NCBI GenBank assembly: GCA_023447015.1
Contig: JAEXPG010000331.1
Span: 1-6,097, forward strand
Direction: 5' to 3'
DNA length: 6,097 nucleotides
Source: Verrucomicrobiota bacterium
GTDB taxonomy: Bacteria; Verrucomicrobiota; Verrucomicrobiia; Opitutales; Opitutaceae
Both the position numbers and the translations under genes were made by a program. This document shows positions 1-5,176 of this stretch, piece after piece. The notes beneath the pieces are model-generated. The model saw only the letters and a list, made by a program, of their open reading frames with translations, was not told where the DNA came from and did not search any database. Every line of letters starts with the position of its first letter. Position 1 is the first letter of the stretch.

Positions 1-90
1 GTTGTTGGGGGCGACGAGCTTGCTCTCGGCAATGTGGCGTTCCCACTTCTGCGCGAGCGGACCGGCGGGGATCTTGGCGTCGAGTTTCAT
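1..90 (-). CDS. sdhA: Succinate dehydrogenase flavoprotein subunit, N-terminal fragment (cut by window edge)
   Basis: Thirty codons are visible, starting at an ATG whose complement is at 88-90 and reading MKLDAKIPAGPL then AQKWERHI. This short lead-in, KIPAGPLAQKW, resembles the N-terminus of the SdhA/FrdA flavoproteins that pair with b558-type single-anchor SdhC proteins. The FAD-binding dinucleotide fold (a GxGxxG motif) would follow beyond the edge and cannot be seen. The family product oxidises succinate to fumarate with covalent FAD on the cytoplasmic side of complex II. The start lies 19 bp after the sdhC stop on the same strand, as expected for an sdhCA(B) operon. No Shine-Dalgarno sequence precedes it, so translation may be coupled to sdhC. 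The identification depends on this short peptide plus its position after sdhC; the fragment alone would be weak. Confidence 0.85.
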   Translation of the reverse strand, partial: MKLDAKIPAGPLAQKWERHIAESKLVAPNN

Positions 91-109
91 TGGGCGGGCG
101 ACGAAAGGG

Positions 110-898
110 TTATTTGTTGCAGTGTTCCGCGGCGGCGGTCGGGCAGCAGCTGGAGCAGCCGCCCTGTTTCACCACGCCGGCCAGCACCGCGCCGGGGATG
201 GCCACGCTGCCGAGGATGTAGCACACGGCGAAGACGCGGGAGACATTGCGCAGGAAGCAGCCCCAGGTGTTGGTGCGCAGGCCGAGCGACTGGAAGGCGC
301 TCTCGAAGCCGTGCCAGAGGTGGAAGCCGAGGAGGGTCACGGCGACCATGTAGAAGACCGCCACGAGCGGCTTCTGGAAGCCGAGGACCATCATCGTGTG
401 GACGTCGTGCACTTCCACGCCCTTGCCGACGATCGTCAGGCCGAAGAGGTGGAAGTCACCCTTCATGGTGTACTCGGCGAGGTTGGCCTTGAACGTGTCG
501 CTGCCGGCAGCCCCCACGGTGAAGTGGAGTAGGTGGTAGACAAGGAACGCGGCGACCACGACGCCGGTCCAGCGCATCGTGCGCGAGGCGAGCGTCGCCT
601 GGATGGTGTGCTTGAAGTCGTAGCCGACCGGGCGGGCCTGGTGGTTCTCGATGGTCAGCTGCGCCATCGCCCAGATGTGGAGGGCGGCGATGGCCAGAAG
701 GCTGCCGCGCACAACCCAGAGCACGGGCCCGAGGCCCTGCAGGAAGTGGGCATAGCCGTTGATCTTGTCCGGATGGGAGAAGACCTGGAGGTTGCCGACG
801 AGGTGACCGGTGGCGAAGCCGAGCAGGGCCAGGCCGGTCAGCGCCATGATGTATTTCTTCCCCAAGGAGGAGCAGAAGATATTACGAACGAGGCTCAT
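110..898 (-). CDS. sdhC: Succinate dehydrogenase cytochrome b558-type membrane anchor
   Basis: The 262-residue protein begins MSLVRNIFCSSLGKKYIMAL and fits the single-subunit, di-haem cytochrome b558 family (SdhC/FrdC, as in Bacillus and Bacteroidota), which anchors SdhA and SdhB and passes electrons to quinone, usually menaquinone. Five hydrophobic segments are visible at about residues 16-38, 57-81, 108-131, 169-195 and 221-243. Candidate haem-ligating histidines sit in them: H32, H74, H122 or H125, and H193 or H196. The motifs GHLVGNLQVF (31-40) and LGFHLWHGFESAFQSLG (190-206) are typical of the family. I chose the ATG at 898 rather than an upstream in-frame ATG at 973, because the 25 extra residues do not resemble the family and would run through an inverted repeat. 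An unusual short tail carries four cysteines (C248, C251, C252, C260). The gene leads an operon with sdhA 19 bp downstream. Confidence 0.93.
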   Translation of the reverse strand: MSLVRNIFCSSLGKKYIMALTGLALLGFATGHLVGNLQVFSHPDKINGYAHFLQGLGPVLWVVRGSLLAIAALHIWAMAQLTIENHQARPVGYDFKHTIQATLASRTMRWTGVVVAAFLVYHLLHFTVGAAGSDTFKANLAEYTMKGDFHLFGLTIVGKGVEVHDVHTMMVLGFQKPLVAVFYMVAVTLLGFHLWHGFESAFQSLGLRTNTWGCFLRNVSRVFAVCYILGSVAIPGAVLAGVVKQGGCSSCCPTAAAEHCNK

Positions 899-960
899 TG
901 CGGTGGTGCGTTGGAAAAGGCGGTGGGCTGGAAATGAAAGTGCCGACGCTACGCCCCACC

Positions 961-1002
961 CCCGGCCGGGCAATTCCTTATTAGCGATATTTGCCGGCCG
1001 GG
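961..1002. repeat. Imperfect GC-rich inverted repeat upstream of sdhC
   Basis: The left arm at 961-973 (CCCGGCCGGGCAA) pairs with the right arm at 991-1002 (TTGCCGGCCGGG), with one bulged G. The 17-nt loop at 974-990 is AT-rich. Each arm also contains its own palindrome (961-970 and 994-1001). On the minus strand the loop reads TAATAA (978-983), which could act as a -10 element for sdhC with a leader of roughly 70 nt, but no good -35 lies at the right distance. No T-tract follows on either strand, so it is not a classic terminator. It could be an operator, an RNA hairpin in the sdhC leader, or chance in GC-rich DNA. The repeat is directly visible; its role is inference. Confidence 0.5.
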
Positions 1003-1075
1003 CCTCCGGACATTGCCGGGGCTTAATTCAGTCGGGATGGTGAATCTTTTTCATGATCACCCGCCGCGGCCGCCC

Positions 1076-1096
1076 GCCGGGCAGCGCGGTCCCGGC
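1076..1096 (-). other. GC-rich hairpin after the ligase gene, no T-tract
   Basis: The arms GCCGGG (1076-1081) and CCCGGC (1091-1096) enclose a 9-nt loop, 22 nt past the stop of the ligase gene read on the minus strand. The surrounding sequence is very GC-rich and could extend the structure with CCGCGG at 1063-1068 and 1110-1115. No U-run follows, so it lacks the main mark of an intrinsic terminator. It may slow or stop transcription, for example together with Rho, before the sdh operon, or it may have no role. Confidence 0.25.
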
Positions 1097-1117
1097 CCCG
1101 CCGGAGCGCCCGCGGCC

Positions 1118-2392
1118 TCAGGCCTTCGCGCCCACGCCCAGCGGCTTGAGCAGCGCGAACTTCCCGCTCGCCGCCGGCGCGATCAGCTTCTTGCGCGCGG
1201 TGGTGACGCGGGCGCCGTCGGCCAGCATCGCGGCGATGCCCTCCGCGACGTCCGGTCCGGCGCTGTGCTCCGCCACGTAGTCGAACTTCCACGCCGACTC
1301 GCCCGTCTGGCTCAGGCAGTAATGCCAGCAGGCGAAATCGTCCGGCAGCGCCCGGTCGATGTCGGCAGGCGACACGAGCGAGCCGTCCCGCCGGAAATGC
1401 AGGTCGCGCTCGCGCCCCGCCAGGCGGAAGCCGGTCGGGAAGCGCTGCACGATGTCGCCGGTGAGGTAGCGCAGCAGCGGCATCGCACGCCGCTCACGCG
1501 TCGTCACCACGATCTGGAACGTCTCGCGCAGGTCGCGGAAGGGCACCAGCTCGATGAAGACGTTGGCGTCGATCGGCCGCGAGTTGTCGGCGAAGGCGTC
1601 GCCCACGAAGATGTAGCCGGCCTCGGTCGAGCCATAGAGGTCGACCTGCGGCGCCGGGAAGGCCTCGGCGATGCGCCGGCCGTGTTCGCGGCTGGCCTTG
1701 CCGTAGGTGAGGATCACGACCTTCACGCTCGGCACGCGCACCTTGCGCTTGAGCACGGCGCGGGCGAGCAGGGAGAGGTAGATCGGTTCGCCCTCGATGA
1801 CCTCCGGCTGCGTCGCCTGGAGCTCGAGCACGATGCGGTCCCACTCGCTCTCGAGGAACACGAACGGGTCGCTGTGCAGGTTGAGGTAGACGGTGTTCTC
1901 GATGAAACGCTGCGGGAACTCGAAGTCCTCGTAGGGGCAGAGGTTGCTGGAGCAGCCCACCGGGGCGAGGATCGCCCGGCGCGGCGGACGCGCCGCATAG
2001 GGCGCGAGCAGCGGATGCGCCGCGTAGGCGCGCGCGGTCTGCGCCGGCCACCAGCTGCGCTCCATGATCACCGTCATCGGCCCCTGGGTGGTGCCGGAGG
2101 TCGATTCATACTCCCACTCCTTGCGCTGCACCTTGGCGTCGACCTCGGCACAGTCGGCGAAGAAGGCGCAGTGCCCCCGTTCGACGATCTCGCGTTTGGT
2201 CAGGAGCGGGATGCGCGCGTAGCCCGCCCAGTGGAGGCGGTCGCCGGCCAACGCATGGCGCTTCGCATAGAGCGGGCTGCGCTCGTAGATCGCGCGGATC
2301 TCCCCCTCGAGGGCGTCCGGCACGAAGCCGTTCACGGCCGGGCCGAGGACGGGGGACGGGTTGGCGAAATGCGGCGTGTGGGCGGCATCCAT
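1118..2392 (-). CDS. PaaK-like adenylate-forming acyl-CoA ligase family protein, substrate unknown
   Basis: The 424-residue protein matches the ANL adenylating-enzyme superfamily, closest in length and layout to phenylacetate-CoA ligase (PaaK) and coenzyme F390 synthetase-like proteins. Family members activate a carboxylic acid with ATP to an acyl-AMP and usually transfer it to CoA. Visible motifs, in order: the phosphate-binding loop STSGTTQGP (97-105), DLYGSTEAG (251-259), RYLTGDIV (308-315), the hinge GRERD (326-330), and a C-terminal SGKFALLK (409-416), where K411 would be the catalytic A10 lysine. The phosphate loop departs from the usual SGTTGxP. No signal peptide or membrane segment is seen, so it should be cytoplasmic. 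The ATG at 2392 gives a normal family length; no Shine-Dalgarno precedes it. It lies 59 bp after a Nudix gene on the same strand and may share its transcript. No other gene of phenylacetate catabolism is in view, so naming it paaK is not justified. Confidence 0.86.
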   Translation of the reverse strand: MDAAHTPHFANPSPVLGPAVNGFVPDALEGEIRAIYERSPLYAKRHALAGDRLHWAGYARIPLLTKREIVERGHCAFFADCAEVDAKVQRKEWEYESTSGTTQGPMTVIMERSWWPAQTARAYAAHPLLAPYAARPPRRAILAPVGCSSNLCPYEDFEFPQRFIENTVYLNLHSDPFVFLESEWDRIVLELQATQPEVIEGEPIYLSLLARAVLKRKVRVPSVKVVILTYGKASREHGRRIAEAFPAPQVDLYGSTEAGYIFVGDAFADNSRPIDANVFIELVPFRDLRETFQIVVTTRERRAMPLLRYLTGDIVQRFPTGFRLAGRERDLHFRRDGSLVSPADIDRALPDDFACWHYCLSQTGESAWKFDYVAEHSAGPDVAEGIAAMLADGARVTTARKKLIAPAASGKFALLKPLGVGAKA

Positions 2393-2451
2393 GGTAGCAA
2401 GCCCAACAAAGAGCCCGCCCCCACCGTGTCAAACCAGCCGGCGGCGGCGCG

Positions 2452-2994
2452 CTACCTCATCCGCCCCTCGCGCCAGGCGCGCAGGAAAAACAGGGCGTCG
2501 ACCACGAGCGAGTGCTTGATCTCGCCGCGCTCGGCGCGGGCGAGGACCTCGTCGACGGGCAGCAGGCTCAGCTCGATCTCCTCGTTGGGGTCGAGCTGCA
2601 GCTCGCCCACGCGCACGCAGCCCTCGACCAGCACGATGTGGCAGAGGTTGCCCTGGATCGCGGGGTTGGGCCGCACCTGCGCGAGCAGCCGCGCGGAACG
2701 TCCGGCGTATCCGGTCTCCTCGCGCAGTTCCCGCACCCCGGCGGCCACCGGGTCCTCGCCGGTCTCGATCACGCCGCCGGGGATCTCGAGCGTGAAGTCG
2801 TGCACGCCGAAGCGGAACTGGCGCACCATGAGCATCCGCCCGTCGTCGGTGAGCGCGAGCACGTTGACCCAGTCGTTGGACTCGATGATCACGAACTCCC
2901 CCTCGCGCCGGTCGCGCGGGTGCCGGTAGCGGGTGCGCCGCACGCGGAAGACCCGGAAATGGTCCACCGCGGCGTCGGCCAGCCGCTCCCACAT
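2452..2994 (-). CDS. Nudix hydrolase, ADP-ribose pyrophosphatase-like
   Basis: The 180-residue protein has a complete Nudix box, G-x5-E-x7-REUxEExGU, from G74 to Y96 (G74, E80, R88-E89, E92-E93, G95). The glutamates bind the divalent metal that drives cleavage of a nucleoside diphosphate linked to another group. The overall plan is that of the NudF/ADP-ribose pyrophosphatase group: VRQFRFGVHDFTLEIPGG just before the box (57-74), an N-terminal strand region with W42 and N44, and a roughly 180-residue length. ADP-ribose or a related nucleotide sugar is therefore the likely substrate, though specificity cannot be read from the sequence. The protein looks cytoplasmic, with no signal or membrane segment. 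The start at 2994 is 37 nt past the end of the T-tract of the upstream gene's terminator, leaving little room for its own promoter. The ligase gene follows after 57 intervening bp. Confidence 0.93.
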   Translation of the reverse strand: MWERLADAAVDHFRVFRVRRTRYRHPRDRREGEFVIIESNDWVNVLALTDDGRMLMVRQFRFGVHDFTLEIPGGVIETGEDPVAAGVRELREETGYAGRSARLLAQVRPNPAIQGNLCHIVLVEGCVRVGELQLDPNEEIELSLLPVDEVLARAERGEIKHSLVVDALFFLRAWREGRMR

Positions 2995-3030
2995 GCTCAG
3001 GCGGGGCGGGGCCGGCGGTTTTTCGGAGTC

Positions 3031-3069
3031 GTTAATAAAAAAGCCTCCCGGGCGCGAGCCCCGGGAGGC
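3031..3069 (-). terminator. Strong intrinsic terminator of the LysM gene
   Basis: A perfect 10-bp GC-rich stem (GCCTCCCGGG at 3043-3052 with CCCGGGAGGC at 3060-3069) closes a 7-nt loop. Read on the minus strand it is followed at once by six T residues (3042-3037) and then ATTAA. It begins 19 bp after the LysM stop codon. On the plus strand no T-run follows, so it works in one direction only. Confidence 0.92.
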
Positions 3070-3088
3070 GTAAAGTGGAGCGAAGCGA

Positions 3089-3616
3089 TTACTTCGGCAG
3101 GTTGATCTTCTGGCCGACCTTCAGCTTCGTCGGCTCGAGGCCGGGATTCGCCGCCATGAGGGCGTCGAGCGTGACGCCGTGCGCGCGGGCGATCTTGGCC
3201 GGCGTGTCGCCGCCCTTGATGGTGTAGTCGCCGCCGGGACCGGCCTTCTCAGGGGCCGCGCCGTCCTTCGCCGGTGCGCCCTTGGGGGCCGCGGCGGGAG
3301 CCTTCGCGGTGGCAAGCTTGTTGAGATCGGTGCGGATGTTGCCGATTTCGGCCGTGACGGCGTCGAAACCGCGCTGCGTCTGCGTCGCGAGGTTGGTCAC
3401 GGAGCTCGAGGCGCGGCTGGCGGCATCATTGGCCTGGCGCACGTCGCCCGAAATGCTCGCAACCTGATCCTTCACGGAGGTGACGTCGGCGGACAGCTTC
3501 TTGACCGTGCCGAGCTTGAAGAGCGCGACCGCGGCCAAAAGGACCCCGAGGCCGCCGAGGATGGCGCCCACCACAGGAAGGATGCTGGGGTTGTTCTCGC
3601 GAGAAATAGTATCCAT
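3089..3616 (-). CDS. Membrane-anchored coiled-coil protein with C-terminal LysM domain
   Basis: The 175-residue protein has a short N-terminus (MDTISRENNP), one membrane segment at about 12-34 rich in L, V, G and A, a polar heptad-like region (about 36-102, with SADVTSVKDQVASISGDV as an example) likely to form a coiled coil, an Ala/Pro/Lys linker (103-129), and a LysM domain at 130-175. The LysM domain shows the usual YTIKGGDT start, a central L-x-x-ANPG and a final LKVGQKINLP. LysM domains bind N-acetylglucosamine polymers, so the protein probably sits in the inner membrane with its C-terminus on peptidoglycan; an exact role is unknown. There is no catalytic domain. I chose the ATG at 3616, because an in-frame ATG at 3661 would add 15 residues unlike a membrane-protein N-terminus and would leave almost no leader from the candidate promoter at 3669-3696. 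It has its own terminator and is probably monocistronic. Confidence 0.88.
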   Translation of the reverse strand: MDTISRENNPSILPVVGAILGGLGVLLAAVALFKLGTVKKLSADVTSVKDQVASISGDVRQANDAASRASSSVTNLATQTQRGFDAVTAEIGNIRTDLNKLATAKAPAAAPKGAPAKDGAAPEKAGPGGDYTIKGGDTPAKIARAHGVTLDALMAANPGLEPTKLKVGQKINLPK

Positions 3617-3666
3617 GGAGTGAAAAAATGTGCAGAGAGCCATACCGGACCGCGGAACCAAAGCAA

Positions 3667-3678
3667 GCAGTTTACTGC
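3667..3678. repeat. Short palindrome overlapping the candidate LysM promoter
   Basis: GCAGT (3667-3671) and ACTGC (3674-3678) form a perfect 5-bp inverted repeat around TT. It sits exactly over the candidate -10 element of the LysM gene, where a repressor would block polymerase. A looser outer pair, AAGCA (3661-3665) and TGCTT (3683-3687), is not symmetrically spaced. The sequence is directly visible; an operator role is inference. Confidence 0.4.
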
Positions 3679-3696
3679 ACGATGCTTACGTCCCAA
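3669..3696 (-). promoter_or_regulatory. Candidate sigma70-type promoter of the LysM gene
   Basis: On the minus strand TTGGGA (3696-3691) and TAAACT (3674-3669) are separated by 16 bp and match 4 of 6 bases of each consensus hexamer. Transcription would start near 3662, giving a leader of about 46 nt to the ATG at 3616. The -10 overlaps a small palindrome at 3667-3678. Hexamer matches of this quality occur by chance, so support is modest. Confidence 0.35.
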
Positions 3697-3738
3697 CCGA
3701 ACGGGCGACCGCCCCGACGACTTCCCCCAAGGGAAGCA

Positions 3739-3767
3739 TTGACACGGCGCGCGCCCAGCCGAGTCTT
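3739..3767 (+). promoter_or_regulatory. Candidate promoter of the tRNA-Pro gene
   Basis: A perfect TTGACA at 3739-3744 lies 40 bp before the tRNA 5' end. At 17 bp spacing the -10 position (3762-3767) reads AGTCTT, which is a poor match. Transcription would begin near 3774, a plausible distance before the tRNA. The -35 match is convincing by itself; the whole promoter is less so. Confidence 0.4.
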
Positions 3768-3784
3768 CGCAGCCACGCGAAGTC

Positions 3785-3861
3785 CGGGGTGTAGCTTAGC
3801 CTGGTAGAGCGCCTGGTTTGGGACCAGGAGGTCGAGAGTTCAAATCTCTCCGCCCCGACCA
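3785..3861 (+). tRNA. tRNA-Pro (anticodon TGG)
   Basis: The 77-nt gene folds into a full cloverleaf. The acceptor stem CGGGGTG (3785-3791) pairs with CGCCCCG (3851-3857, one G-U). The D arm has GCT/AGC. The anticodon stem CCTGG/CCAGG holds the loop TTTGGGA, giving anticodon TGG, which reads proline CCN codons. The T arm is GAGAG-TTCAAAT-CTCTC. The discriminator A (3858) is followed by a genomically encoded CCA (3859-3861). It stands alone between divergently arranged genes. Confidence 0.98.
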
Positions 3862-3906
3862 CCTTCGTCGTCCGCACGCGGGCCGCACCAGCTGCGTCGG
3901 GGACTC

Positions 3907-3926
3907 GACGCCTTGCGGCGTTATTG
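3907..3926 (+). terminator. Possible weak terminator after tRNA-Pro
   Basis: GACGCC (3907-3912) pairs with GGCGTT (3917-3922) around a TTGC loop, with one G-U pair, and is followed by ATTG rather than a true T-run. It lies 45 nt past the tRNA end. It may end the tRNA transcript, but the missing U-tract makes this weak. Confidence 0.25.
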
Positions 3927-3938
3927 CTGAAACCGGAT

Positions 3939-3966
3939 TTGTTGTCGCCCGTCTTGCCGCTATGCG
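3939..3966 (+). promoter_or_regulatory. Weak candidate promoter of the RND efflux operon
   Basis: TTGTTG (3939-3944) and TATGCG (3961-3966) are 16 bp apart and sit in the only relatively AT-rich stretch of the 175-bp gap between the tRNA and the adaptor gene. The -10 match is only 3 of 6. Read-through from the tRNA promoter is an alternative. I see no clear repressor-type palindrome in the gap. Confidence 0.25.
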
Positions 3967-4036
3967 TTGAAGGTTCCACCTCGCGCCACCGGCGCCGCGC
4001 CCAGCCGCGGTCCGGCCCCGTTTCTCCATCCCCGCC

Positions 4037-5176
4037 ATGCACCGATCCCGCTCCGCCCGCCGCACACTCTTCCCCGCGCTCACCGCGCTCGGCCTGTGCG
4101 CCCTCCCCTTCGCCGGCTGCTCCGACAAGCAGTCCGCCCGCTCGGCGCCGCCGCCCCTGCCCGTGCAGGTCGCCGTCGCCGAGGTCCGCACCCTGCCGCG
4201 CACCCTCGAGCTCATCGGCACCGTGCAGCCGCTGCGCACCGTCGCCGTGAAATCCCAGGTGGACGGCATCATCGCCACCGTCCACTTCCGCGAGGGCGAC
4301 GAGGTCAAGCCCCGCGACCTGCTCGTCACCCTCGATCGCCGCCCCTTCGAGAACGCCCTGCGCATCGCCCGCGCCGAGCTCGCCAACGCCCAGGCCGAGG
4401 CCGCCCGCGCCGCCACCGACGCCGAACGCTACGCCAGCCTCGACCAGCAGTCCGCCATCTCCAAGGAGCAGCTGGCCCAGCTCCTCACCCGCGCCGCCAC
4501 CACCCGCACCCTGGTCTGCGCCCGCGAGGCCTCCGTCGCCAACGCCGAGCTCCAGCTCGGCTACTCCGAGGTCCGCGCCCCCATCGGCGGCCGGACCGGC
4601 GAACTCCGCCTCCACGAGGGCGCGCTGGTGAAGGCCAACGACTCCGGCGCCGGCCTCGTCACCATCAACCAGCTCGACCCGATCAACATCGACTTCTCCG
4701 TGCCCGAGTCCGCGCTCGACGCCGTGCGCGCCGCCGTCGCCGCCGGCGTGGCGACCGTCGCCGTGCGCAACCGCGGCGGCGATACCGCGCCGCGCACCGG
4801 CGCCCTGGCCTTCCTCGACAACGCCGTCGATCCCACCACCGGCACGATCCTCCTCAAGGCCGAGCTGCCCAACGCCGACCGCGCATTCTGGCCGGGCCGC
4901 TTCGTCGACGTCTCCCTCGTCCTCGGCGCCGACTCCGGCCTCGTCGTCCCCGCCGCCGCCGTGCAGCAGGGGCAGAAGGGCCCGCAGGTCTTCGTCGTCC
5001 AGCCCGACAAGACCGTCGTGCTGCGCCCGGTCGTCGTCGCCCGCACCTCGGGCGCCCTGACGCTGCTCGCCAGCGGCGTCCAACCCGGCGAGACCCTCGT
5101 GCTCGAGGGCCAGTTCCGCCTCGTGCCCGGCGCCCGGGTCGAGCCCCGCCAACCCGCCGCCACGCCCGCGCCATGA
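4037..5176 (+). CDS. RND efflux pump periplasmic adaptor subunit (MdtA-like lipoprotein)
   Basis: The 379-residue protein is a HlyD/AcrA-type membrane fusion protein, the link between an inner-membrane RND permease and an outer-membrane channel. The N-terminus has arginines, a hydrophobic stretch (11-26) and a lipobox ending FAGC, so C28 is probably lipidated and the protein anchored in the inner membrane facing the periplasm. The lipoyl half-motifs are at about 71-100 (SQVDGIIATVHFREGDEV) and 176-200 (YSEVRAPIGGRTGEL). An alpha-helical hairpin rich in Ala and Glu runs between them (101-175). The beta-barrel region includes LDPINIDFSVPES (213-225) and the family motif DPTTGTILLKAELPN (265-279), and a membrane-proximal domain follows. 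These features are closest to MdtA among familiar proteins. The length is somewhat short, mainly at the C-terminus. The stop overlaps the permease start as ATGA, which suggests coupled translation. The exported substrate cannot be inferred. Confidence 0.95.
   Translation: MHRSRSARRTLFPALTALGLCALPFAGCSDKQSARSAPPPLPVQVAVAEVRTLPRTLELIGTVQPLRTVAVKSQVDGIIATVHFREGDEVKPRDLLVTLDRRPFENALRIARAELANAQAEAARAATDAERYASLDQQSAISKEQLAQLLTRAATTRTLVCAREASVANAELQLGYSEVRAPIGGRTGELRLHEGALVKANDSGAGLVTINQLDPINIDFSVPESALDAVRAAVAAGVATVAVRNRGGDTAPRTGALAFLDNAVDPTTGTILLKAELPNADRAFWPGRFVDVSLVLGADSGLVVPAAAVQQGQKGPQVFVVQPDKTVVLRPVVVARTSGALTLLASGVQPGETLVLEGQFRLVPGARVEPRQPAATPAP

Noticed and set aside
899..973. In-frame N-terminal extension of sdhC to an ATG at 973
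   Set aside because: The added 25 residues do not resemble the family N-terminus, while MSLVRNIFCSSLGKKY is a typical start; the upstream ATG lies inside the inverted repeat arm.
1028..1054. Possible leader peptide MKKIHHPD on the minus strand upstream of sdhC
   Set aside because: It has a start, a stop and GGTGATC before the ATG, but that SD-like sequence abuts the start codon with no spacing, and such short frames are expected by chance. No attenuation structure links it to sdhC.
1013..2929. Long plus-strand open frame of 638 codons
   Set aside because: It lies opposite the ligase and Nudix genes, crosses intergenic sequence, and has the Arg/Ala/Glu/His-rich composition typical of a shadow frame in GC-rich DNA; no domain motif is seen.
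3721..3736. Hairpin CTTCCC-CCAA-GGGAAG before the tRNA promoter
   Set aside because: The stem is only 6 bp, no T-run follows on either strand, and there is no gene for it to terminate; it is likely chance.
3785..3861. tRNA-Pro as an integration site for a mobile element carrying the efflux operon
   Set aside because: No integrase, no second copy of the tRNA 3' end and no direct repeat is seen in the window; the operon looks chromosomal.
3796..4416. Minus-strand open frame ending in GRRDLNSRPPGPKPGALPG
   Set aside because: This too is a well-known spurious peptide from the reverse strand of tRNA-Pro, joined to an antisense reading of the adaptor gene.
3686..5152. Long minus-strand open frame (488 codons) whose end reads ERFELSTSWSQTRRSTRLSYTP
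   Set aside because: That peptide is the antisense translation of the tRNA-Pro gene, a known annotation artefact; the rest is the shadow of the RND adaptor, with repetitive Gly/Ala/Asp/Glu composition.
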